Below, piece after piece: positions 32,066-41,391 of a stretch of 64,000 nucleotides of DNA. The stretch's first letter is position 1. The number at the start of each line of letters is the position of its first letter. The position numbers and the translations under genes are program-made. The notes beneath the pieces were generated by a model. It was not told the DNA's origin. It did not search any database and saw only the letters and a list, made by a program, of their open reading frames with translations. The DNA comes from Auricularia sp. M13 (lineage: Eukaryota; Basidiomycota; Agaricomycetes; Auriculariales; Auriculariaceae): the NCBI GenBank assembly GCA_037042915.1, contig CM073202.1, forward strand, positions 1,860,001 through 1,924,000, read 5' to 3'.

Positions 32066-33943
32066 ATGCCCGACTCCAACACCGGGCCTTTCACGTGTGT
32101 CGGCTTCAGCGCGTCAGCGCAGACTGTCCCGCTCGCCTCTCCAGAGCCTGCCTTCGACGTCGAGCCCATCCCCGGGCTCGACGTCGCGGCATACACCTTA
32201 GGCGCGCCAGTGGATGCCGTTGCAGTCACCCGTCTGCCTGCCACCGCACAACCTGCACCCGTGCTCAATGACGAGGCTTTCCCGGGCTCGACGCCTTGTC
32301 AACCGGACTGCACCGGCCAGCACAGGGCACGTCTGCCGAGAGGGCGTGCACAAACACCACGAGCATGTGGTTCACCGAGCTGGTGCTCGATGCCGTGCGA
32401 ATGCCCATGCGCGGTGTTCCATTCGGCTCCAAGCTCGTGTCTGCCAACGGCGCAAATACGTCAACCAACGAGCACAAGCTCGAGGTCGTCGTGTGCGCGT
32501 GCCACCAGCCGCTCGATACGCGGCTCGAGCCGCTCAACCCGTCGCTACATGAGGACGTGCAGGCGCTCGACCAGCACCTCGATACGCAGGTTGGGTCGAG
32601 CGCCAAAACCGGTGTTGTTCTCGAACCTGCGTACCGTGCAGCGCCTGACGTCGAGTTTTACCCTGCCTTCGACGGGCGCACGGCTACGTTGCTAGCTTGC
32701 GGGACGGCACACGGCCCGCCAGGCTCCTTCAACGTCGCGACCTCGCCAGTCTTGCCGGACTCTCTGGATATCGGTGAGTCTTTCTTTTATTTTGGTCGGA
32801 GCATTGCCTGACTACTTCACGCCCGCAGACTTCGGCGACTTGCGCCAACCCGCCGTGTTGCACCAGCCCGTCGTGCTGAACGAGTCCGCTTACGCGCCGT
32901 TGCGACATCGCGCGGACAGCAGGACGCTCGATGCGGTCACAAGCATTTCCAATGCCGTCAGCCCAGCACTGGCCGCTGACGCCATGACTATGGACAACGC
33001 CGCGCAGACAATGTCCTGCGGCCTGCGCATCTCGTTCACCCCGCTGAGCACTGCAACAGGCGTCGTTTGCGAGCCCAAGGACGCGCCCTCGACGCACGGT
33101 CCCTGCGGCGCGAGGCGCAGCGCCAGCGCCGAGTGTGGGACTTGCCGTTCCTGCGCCCGTCCTTGACGCCGCGCTCGACCGTCCGCCTCTGCATGCTCAC
33201 GACATCGAGTGCCTCCTTGGGCTCGACACCGCGTTGTACACATTGCGCCAGGACGCGACGACCGCCCGTGCCGCGCCTGCCGACGCCCTTCCGCTCACCC
33301 AACCTGCGCCCGGCTTGGACGCCCAGCCCGTCCACGCTCGTATCGCGATCAGCGACGCATCGCGCTGCGTCCACAACCTTGCGTACGGCGAGTCATCGTT
33401 CGACGCGCCGTTCAACGCGCCGTTCAACGTGCGGCAGCCGCTGCTCGAGCAGTTCGACGCGCCGTTCAGCGTGCCGTTCAACGTGCGGCAGCTGCTGCTC
33501 GAGCAGTTCAACGCGCCGTTCAACGTGCCGTTCAATGCGCCGTTCAACGCGCCGTTCAACGCGCCATTCAACGTGCGGCAGCCGCTCCTCGAGCAGTTCG
33601 ACGCGCCACTCAATGCGCAACCGCCATTCGACGCGCCTTGGCTCACGCAGCCTCTTGTCCCCCGGCTTCCCGGCAGCTCTGCCCAGCTCGCTCCCGTCGA
33701 CTTCCACTGCCCATTGCCTATCATCACGCACACTCAAGCAACACTCCGTTCAAAAAGGCGCGTGCACCGAGGTCTCGTATTGGAGCAAAGTATCCCGCAG
33801 AATACATGGCGCTCAAGGCGCAGCGCTTCGATCCGTGCGCATGGCATCGCAAGGGTGTCGACTTCACCAAAATCGCCCGTACGCCGTATGCGAGACTCGA
33901 CGCCAAGATTGCAATTTTGAAGGACTCCATGCGGGAGTTCTGA
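32066..33943 (+). CDS. repeat-containing protein of unknown function, frame broken
   Basis: Coding-like segments in order: MPDSNTGPFTCVGFSASAQT (32066), then TSMWFTELVLDAVRMPMRG and the long stretch to LPDSLDI. An intron with donor GTGAGT follows (about 32772-32827, acceptor CCCGCAG), then DFGDLRQPAVLHQPVVLNE. After a frame change near 33130 come LDTALYTLRQDATTARAAP and the NAPF repeat block. After another change the tail is FKKARAPRSRIGAKYPAEY, ending ILKDSMREF with stop at 33941-33943. At least three frame changes are needed, so it is either decayed or affected by indel errors. No domain was recognised. Confidence 0.4.
33400..33612 (+). repeat. 12-bp minisatellite encoding N-A-P-F, inside larger FNVRQPLLEQF units
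   Basis: The 12-mer AACGCGCCGTTC and variants recur in phase with codons. Larger blocks (FNVRQ[PL]LLEQF[DN]APF) appear three times. Confidence 0.8.
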
Positions 33944-33949
33944 ATCTGA

Positions 33950-34290
33950 TGGAGATGGGAATTTGGGGAGCTTGGGGGAGTTGGGGGTAGTGGGAATTTG
34001 GGAGTACTGACTTAGATAGACTTAGAGGGCTGAGAGGCCTAGGGTGGGCAAAAGAGTCAATTGGACTCTGGGAGTTGTGGGAGTTGGGAGTGGGAATATG
34101 TACATAGGAGTAACCCTCAAACTTGGGACTTGAGGAAAGCTGGGACTTGGGACTCGCTTTTTTGGGACTGCAAAAGTTGGGACCTGGGACTGGGTTCTTG
34201 GGACCGGAATATGAGGGGGTGGACTGTATTGTGGAAATTGGGACCTGGGACCCGAGTCTGTAATATAAGGAACTTGGGACCATTATACTG
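33950..34290 (+). repeat. purine-rich minisatellite based on TTGGGAC / GTTGGGAG
   Basis: Many imperfect copies of TGGGACTTGGGA-like and GGGAGTTGGGAG-like units occur across about 340 bp. No coding was seen. Confidence 0.7.
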
Positions 34291-34299
34291 AATACAGGA

Positions 34300-34497
34300 G
34301 TGCTTATATACCTGGTCTCGGGTCATTGCTTCAGGATTGGAGGAACGACCGCGCTACTCAGACTCGGAGTCGACACGGAGATTGTCAAGTTCTCGGGCCG
34401 TTGGAAATCCGACTCGTTCTTGCGCTACTGGAGGTCGGTAGATGGTATCATAGCCGCGCACGTTGACTTGTGTGATTTGTCCTGGTCTGGGTAACTG
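34300..34497 (+). pseudogene. tyrosine recombinase C-terminal fragment
   Basis: The peptide SGHCFRIGGTTALLRLGVD carries the H-x2-R motif. IVKFSGRWKSDSFLRYWRS follows, with the GRW position and the nucleophile Tyr in FLRYWR. This pattern is that of tyrosine recombinases of fungal Crypton or YR-type elements, which cut and rejoin DNA through a phosphotyrosine bond. The N-terminal catalytic Arg region is not found upstream; the sequence there is the minisatellite. About 65 residues remain of an expected 300 or more, so it is a remnant. It lies 220 bp left of the palindromic element and might have belonged to it; that is speculation. Confidence 0.6.
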
Positions 34498-34717
34498 TAC
34501 CTGCCAGATTTCGAATATATTTGTTTCCTCATCCTTTTTGTGGGTTCTCGTTCCAAGTTGGTCTCGTCGTTTGGGTTCCAACTCGGCTTCGAACGCTCTT
34601 GATCGATGCAGAGACTCCAGATCTCAGGAGTCACATCGAATGGAGCAACCCCCACATAGCATGACATGAGGCATGCCATGACTTTCTACATCAAACGCTG
34701 CGAAGCGCAGGGCAACA

Positions 34718-36952
34718 AGAAAGACTTGGCCTCACCGACCTTGCCCCCACCACTCAGAAAATGTTCTCTCACAGCCATAATAGAAAGTCGATATTATTGC
34801 ATTTGGAAGCGATTTAACATAAGAATTTTCGGACCACCGGAAAATACACAGTAATTAGTACAGGCTATGTAAACCTCTGGCAACTTGGAATACACTGTTC
34901 TGGGTCATTGCTAACACTCTGATTGAGAGTTGGAGGGTTCAGAGGGTACGGCTGTCTCGCAAGGGTACGGTCTACTATTCGGCACCCTGGTAAGCCGACC
35001 AAATCCTGCCTCGAGGTCCCTCTGCTGAGCTAGTAGCTTTCATAAGAGCTTTTAACACAGAATAACGTATACTGAGTTACAGTGACTCAAACAATTGATC
35101 AAGTGTTTGCCTGATTTAGAAAGCGGCCGTTATTTCTCTCCTCACAAGGGGTATGGTACCCTGAGATTTTTTTCACATATACTATACCTTCCTGGCTACA
35201 TAATTGCCATAGGAACTACCATGCTATCTGTCAGGGTTGGAGTGCTAGATTTCGAACAATTGGGGCAGTGCACTTGATCAATTTCTTTGCCAGCAATCCC
35301 AAATCGCATTTGCACCAGGTAGGAGCCTGGGAAGCCTTCCCCATGAGCAGAAGCTAACCTTGGTGTGCTCATGGGGTGTCATGGATGCAATTCCATGGAG
35401 TCTCACCCATTGTATATGCTACCAGTGTTCCGGTTGATGTTCCGTGGTCAGAACCCAGTTATCGTGCTGCCACACACCAACACGAGCCACAGGTGGTACT
35501 AGGCTACCCCATATGGTCATAATACTAGCTTTGGTCATATTCTGAATCATTTTCATGAGGTTCCTGGCATCCATACCCTTCACGTCAATATTCTGATTCT
35601 GTAGGTGATCAGGGTCCTCGGAACTCTCCCTCAACTAGGCATCTGTAACACAAGGGTAGAGCTTAGAATTTTTCATTTTACTCATTATTAACCTATTCTC
35701 CAGATTACCGATGGGTGGGAGGCCCAAGAACATGAGCTGGCGATGGTTTGACCTGACTTGTAGTTTTGCTCGACTTGTACCAATAGCCACAGCCACGTCT
35801 TCCAGGCCCCAGAGGTGTTTAACAGCCACAATATTGGTCTTACACACCTTTTCAAACACAAAGGCAGGGATGTGGACAGATAGGGCCACCTCTGGGGCCT
35901 GGAAGACATGGCTGTGGCTATTGGTACAAGTCGAGCAAAACTACAAGTCAGGTCAAACCATCGCCAGCTCATGTTCTTGGGCCTCCCACCCATCGGTAAT
36001 CTGGAGAATAGGTTAATAATGAGTAAAATGAAAAATTCTAAGCTCTACCCTTGTGTTACAGATGCCTAGTTGAGGGAGAGTTCCGAGGACCCTGATCACC
36101 TACAGAATCAGAATATTGACGTGAAGGGTATGGACGCCAGGAACCTCATGAAAATGATTCAGAATATGACCAAAGCTAGTATTATGACCATATGGGGTAG
36201 CCTAGTACCACCTGTGGCTCGTGTTGGTGTGTGGCAGCACGATAACTGGGTTCTGACCACGGAACATCAACCGGAACACTGGTAGCATATACAATGGGTG
36301 AGACTCCATGGAATTGCATCCATGACACCCCATGAGCACACCAAGGTTAGCTTCTGCTCATGGGGAAGGCTTCCCAGGCTCCTACCTGGTGCAAATGCGA
36401 TTTGGGATTGCTGGCAAAGAAATTGATCAAGTGCACTGCCCCAATTGTTCGAAATCTAGCACTCCAACCCTGACAGATAGCATGGTAGTTCCTATGGCAA
36501 TTATGTAGCCAGGAAGGTATAGTATATGTGAAAAAAATCTCAGGGTACCATACCCCTTGTGAGGAGAGAAATAACGGCTGCTTTCTAAATCAGGCAAACA
36601 CTTGATCAATTGTTTGAGTCACTGTATATACCATGCCTGCTCGGATAGTATAGTCCTGGTAACGCGGTAGAAGGGCCTCATCACCGTGACCGTCGACACC
36701 GACACCGACTGAAGCCCGAAAACACAAGTTTAACCCTCACAATAAGCCCAAGTATGGCCCTAGAGCATTGAAGACCGTCCTGGAATGCATAAAACCCTTC
36801 CCCGGGGCTCCAGCTAATTACTGTGTATTTTCCGGAGGTCAAAATATTCATATATCCAATCGCTTCCAAAGGCAATAATATCACGCTTTTGTTATGGGCT
36901 TGAGGGAAAATTTTCCGAGTGGTGGGGGCAAGGTCGGTTCGGCTAAGTCTTT
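34718..36952. mobile_element. possible foldback element: diverged terminal repeats enclosing a near-perfect palindrome
   Basis: The segment 34718-34854 is matched in inverted orientation by about 36817-36952. Shared words include ACCTTGCCCCCACCACTC, GATATTATTGC and CCGGAAAATACACAGTAATTAG, with clear divergence in between. Inside lies the palindrome 35078-36626. Coding-like ORFs inside are mirror copies, with no known protein family. No target-site duplication was identified. Confidence 0.5.
35078..36626. repeat. near-perfect inverted repeat, two 740-bp arms with a 69-bp spacer
   Basis: Left arm 35078-35817, right arm 35887-36626, spacer 35818-35886. I found two differences by eye: CACGTCTT against CATGTCTT near the spacer, and AAGCGGCC against AAGCAGCC near the outer end. 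Confidence 0.85.
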
Positions 36953-37761
36953 TTTCACACGGCTATCTGGGATTTCTGACCTATTCAAACCGCGACGGTG
37001 CGTCCCAGCCGCTACATGACGAAGACATTAGTCGGAGTTTGAAATGTAGCGGCTGGTGACGAGCCTACGCCATGGCTCCAGCAATTTGCTGAAATAGCTT
37101 CCGACTTTGTGCGCACCATGCACACCTTTCCACAGGAATATGCGCTCATTTCAAGACAAGTCTTTACTATGCACATGTCAGCAATGATGAGGGGAGCGGC
37201 CTGAGACATGGCCAAAGGGAGACAAGAGACAAGGATGGCATTGGGACTCCATGAGGTATATATACATCAGGAGGGACAATGTATGGTGGCAAACAATGTA
37301 GAGGAGACAATACTAACAGCACACCTTTCCGGATCTGCTCGCGCATAGGCGTAAAGTTGCACACCGCAGCTACGCTAGCTGGTGGCTATCAGATTCTCGA
37401 TGGTCATCCTCCTGTCTGCCGTGGACTTGCTCTTGTGAATTCTGATGGCCTTGTGGGCCGTGCTCAGTCGCATCCCTTCAGCTCTATGCCTGGCCTGTCG
37501 TACTGCACCACAGACGATGTATCAATTACATGCGGGCCACTCTTCTTTGCCCCGTCCAATGCAATATACCTTGCCATTTTCAGAGCCTCGTTTTGGAGAG
37601 CTCTCTTCCTGCCTATCAAGGATATATACGTATCAGTGGGACAGGAGCGAAGTACTGCAACTGCAGTTCAGAGAATGAGGCTGTCTTCGCTGAGGTGGAG
37701 CCAACCGTTTCGCTTGTTCTGTTCCAGCCTGACTGTGATTGCCTCTGCCAGAGTGAGAACC
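36953..37761. other. stretch without a supportable gene
   Basis: A 161-codon plus-strand ORF (37279-37764) has no recognisable domain. A short stretch near 37050-37200 reads DEPTPWLQQFAEIASDFVRT but is flanked by stops. Confidence 0.35.
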
Positions 37762-37894
37762 TGACACTCCCCCCCAGTTCCAGGTGGATTCCAGGTGGAA
37801 TTCCTGTGGAAAACCTGCTCCAGACAAAATATTTTTCAAGGGGTATAAAATTATGCTAGACATCACAAATGATGTTCAGAGATGCACAGCTGCA

Positions 37895-38914
37895 TGTTAC
37901 GGTGCGCGGCGATCTTGCCCATACGCCGCTTCCGTTGGATCTCTTTCGCCGCTTCACCCGCTCCGTCGGACCGATATACCCGTTCCGCATGCCTCTCCGG
38001 ACCGCGGGCACCTCGGCTACCTTCTCTCGGCGTCACCGGACCCCTTTCAACCTCGGTCCTTGGATGCGACGCGCTATTGCCATTGTTGTCGATCACCGCT
38101 GCGTTGGTTTCCAACCAGCGTGTAGCCGTTCGTCGGTCCGTCTCCTCGGTGTCACATTACGGCCTACACCTTCGGAGATGCCGCACACCACACCTCGGGT
38201 ATTGCCCTGCATGGCCGGTGTGCGCTGGGAGTACAGGTGAAGCTGCAATGATCGTGCCGACGTACATCCTTCACCCTCTGTCCCCTGGATGCTCGACCGC
38301 TCCGGCACCTCGGACCTCAGCCGCCACTCCTCGGTCCGCGTGCGGCATGGTCCATGGTCCGGAGGCTGTCCGTATGGAGTGGGAGTGTTGATTGTTGGGT
38401 GGTGCGCTTGTACCTCGCTCGCCGACGCGTTGCGCTCGCTGCTGCGCTCGCCATTGCGTCGGCGCCTTTCGCCCCCGGTGTCGGTGCGTGCATACATGCA
38501 AGGACACCTCGGTCTGTCTCGGATACCCGCCCGATACCCTCCATAGGCACGGACATCCTTTATCCCCTTCGTCCGGAGTCGTTCTGCGCCTTCGGCGCGA
38601 CGCTTCACTCTTTCTTGACCCTCCCTTGACTCCCTTTACCCCCCATTGCTTCCACTGGCTCCCGATTACCCTCGGTGACTTCCCCGATGCCTTTCCCATC
38701 GCTTCCGGACCTCTCTTTGGTGTTGGTTGGCTTCCTTTGTTGTCCGGAGCGTTCGGATCCAGTTTGCCTCCGATCGGACTATATGTACCGGCGATTGCCC
38801 TCGGATGTACCCTAGGTTGGATCTGGTCTATTATGTGTTCGACCTTCCCCTCCTGAGTACCCTTCCTGGTCGGCTACGCCTCCTGGTCGGTGGTGTATGC
38901 AGCACACCGTGACA
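37895..38914 (+). repeat. solo LTR (1,020 bp) related to the self-primed LTR families
   Basis: Begins TGTTACGG, ends CCGTGACA, and is flanked by the duplication CTGCA (37890-37894, 38915-38919). TATATG at 38780 is followed 34 nt later by AGGTTGGATCT (38814), the same layout as in the 24155 element. It arises by recombination between two LTRs. Confidence 0.8.
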
Positions 38915-38945
38915 CTGCATCAGGAAACATGAAAACATTCTAGTA

Positions 38946-38999
38946 ACTTAACCTAACCTAACCTAACCTAACCTAACCTAACCTAACTCCTAACCTAAT
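38946..38999 (+). repeat. (CCTAA)n array, telomere-like
   Basis: About nine consecutive 5-bp units, then CTCCTAACCTAA. Confidence 0.9.
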
Positions 39000-39386
39000 G
39001 GCATGCAGGTTTGGTGGGGATCGCGGGAATGCTGGGATGGCAGGGTCATGCATGGGCCAGCGCACACAGGATGTAATAGCTTGATCCCCGGACAAAAGCG
39101 CCTGCACGCGGCGCGCTAAGAGCTCGACGGAGGCCGCCTGTCGGCTCAGGAGCTGATGAACTCTCTGCTTCTTAAACTCTTGAACTCGGACTGAAAGTGA
39201 GATGAAGGGGGAAGAGGAAATCCATTCAACATCAACAGATGACGGCAGACTAAATACTCGGAACACAACTGCAATGGCAAGGCACTGATACAGACTGAGA
39301 GCACATGGTACGTACTTTCTAGCTACTCTGCACGCAGTGCCGCGAACATGGCTTGTCACTAACTGTTACGATGGCTTGTCACTAAC

Positions 39387-39927
39387 TGTTACGATCATGC
39401 CTTCCTATCTACTTCTCTATTGCTCCGATTTACTCCGTTCAACTTTCTAGTAACTTCTATCGTTTGTTCGCACCACTCGCACACACTCGAACCCTTAGAA
39501 ACCATTCTAGACCTTTCCTAAGTTTAGATCACCGGCTGTTGCGTCACCACTCTGTTCTGAGCATTAACACGTGCCTGTACCGAGTCATACCGGCTATCCG
39601 CATGCTCCGAGCTTATCACATGTATTCCGCAGTTCTCTTGAGATGTATATAATGATCTCGAGCTGTGATAGTGATCCCCAGCTAGAAAATCGACTTAGCA
39701 ACCTTTCCTCTTCTTCCTGCGTCCTACTTTGTCGTCCCAACCGCTCTCGCACTTCTCTCGACTTCTCGACGTCACCCTCGCTCGTCTCGGGCCTACATCA
39801 CCTCGAGTAACCCTCGATAGGTTCCGATCGACTTCGATAGGTCCCGCGCACCTTCGCTCCGCTCAATTCGCACTCTAGGCATTCGCACGATCGAGTTCCG
39901 TCCTTCCGTCGCGCATAGCGCTTAACA
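39387..39927 (+). repeat. probable solo LTR (541 bp)
   Basis: Begins TGTTACGATC, ends CTTAACA, and has CTAAC on both sides (39382-39386, 39928-39932). The right CTAAC is also part of the (CCTAA)n array, so the duplication is weak evidence. GTATATAATG near 39645 could be its TATA box. A 23-bp tandem repeat (ATGGCTTGTCACTAACTGTTACG-like) lies at its left border. Confidence 0.45.
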
Positions 39928-39979
39928 CTAACCTAACCTAACTAACTCATAACCTAACCTAACCTAACCTAACCTAACA
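39928..39979 (+). repeat. (CCTAA)n array, continuation in MITE copy 1
   Basis: About nine CCTAA units with interruptions (CTAACTAACTC), followed by CACTTAATCTCAG as in the intact copy. Confidence 0.85.
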
Positions 39980-40040
39980 CTTAATCTCAGTTTTTGATCA
40001 GTTTCCACATTGTTTCCAGTGGAATTCCACCGGAATCCGC

Positions 40041-41093
40041 AGCTTCTTGGTCAAAGAGACACAAGAAGCGCTTCTTGTGCCAGCAGAGCAGACAACTCGG
40101 AATCATCGCTTGCTGTTCCGCTCCGCCAAACCACCCTCTGGCACAGAGGGAGTTTCTTTGCGTTTCACGGGTCATCTTCGCATATTTCTTTCCTGGGTTG
40201 CGTACTGACAACGATAGGCTACTCGCATGCGCAATCACGATATCAAACACGCGCTCATTGCTTCTGTGGCTACTGTTCTGCATTAGGCTACCCCTATCTT
40301 GTCTGGGCAACCACATGCATTGCTGAGTCCCAGTCCTGCTTCTATTTGCGAGACACAGCCATCTGTTGCCCGCACTACACGAGATGCTAGCCGTTCGGAA
40401 GTCCAGACGCGTGGCGAAGAAGACTGGAGAATCCCTGCCCACGTTGATCGGGCAGAAATCGACACGCCTGAAAATCGCGCCTTTTCAAGACATAATCAAC
40501 ACGGAAGCCACAGTATATTCTCGACTACAGTACTACAACATATTCCGACAACGATGAGAACCGCAATCCTACAAATACAACATCCCGAAAACGAACACGC
40601 GACGCACGCCGGCAAGACCCGACATCGACACCAACCCGTGTGACTTGACAACCACGCACCATCCCGTATTCGCCAGTCCACCAGGATCTGTTACTGGCTC
40701 CCAAATACGCTTACGGGACTCCCTGAGTGGGTGCGAAGGACGAACAAGCACTCTCGAAGACAAGAGCGCTGCACGCGCCATCTGACTCTCGTAATGTCGC
40801 TGTCACGACTGCCAACGTGGCCCAGGGGAATCCGCACATGACCACGAGGGTATGCAGCAGCGCTGACTGCGATGGAACGTTCTCGACGCCATCGTCTCCG
40901 GCTCCAAGGGATCACCAGCGCACTCGAGAACAAACATGACACACGCCCAATTTGGTTATCGGCACCTGCGCATTTGTGAATGCATCACCAAGGCTGCGGA
41001 CTCGGACCATATCCCAGCCAGGGTACAGGGCATCCATCCTATCAACCGTCCCTGAGCATATGCACCCTGAGGAATCGGGGAAATGTAGAATAT
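40041..41093. other. stretch without a supportable gene
   Basis: The minus strand has a 151-codon ORF (39987-40442) of unknown kind that overlaps the MITE. Other ORFs are short. Nothing was recognised. Confidence 0.35.
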
Positions 41094-41098
41094 GAAAG

Positions 41099-41381
41099 TG
41101 TTACGGTGACCGAGGATACTCGCCGAACGGACGCTCTGCGGGTGGGGGAAAAAGGACGAGATGTATCGGCGGTGGGCAAACCAGCTCGAATCTAGCATAC
41201 AAAGAGCGGACAGCACACGGTATATAAAGGGGGTCCGGATCCGGCCGGACCGCTGACCGCAGGCCGGGGCCACGCATGCGCCGGCGGGTCTCGGTCTGAT
41301 GACTCGGTCCGTATGACGTCGGCGCGAGTGAGGTCCGATAAGCCCAACGGCGATAGGAGCGAAAGCGAATGAGCCGTAACA
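41099..41381 (-). repeat. 3' LTR of Gypsy copy A
   Basis: 283 bp, TG...CA. Confidence 0.9.
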
Positions 41382-41391
41382 TAACCCCCTA

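Larger units (their letters stand above)
37762..40040 (+). mobile_element. telomere-like-repeat MITE, copy 1, split by LTR insertions and lacking its right end
   Basis: The left part (37762-37894) and later parts (38920-39003, 39933-40035) match the intact copy at 57594-58055: TGACACTCCCCCCC start, AAACCTGCTCCAGACAAAATATTTT, GAAACATGAAAAC.TTCTAGTAAC, (CCTAA)n, then TTTCCACATTGTTTCCAGTGG. It is interrupted by a solo LTR at 37895-38914 and by another insertion between about 39003 and 39927. The right terminal repeat is missing beyond about 40040. Confidence 0.65.

Noticed and set aside
35095-35277. Mirror ORFs within the palindrome as paired genes
   Set aside because: Identical peptides on both strands follow automatically from the inverted repeat; no family match, no codon evidence.
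38946-39979. (CCTAA)n arrays taken as a chromosome end
   Set aside because: Arrays are short, internal, flanked by MITE sequence on both sides and repeated in the same context at 57753.
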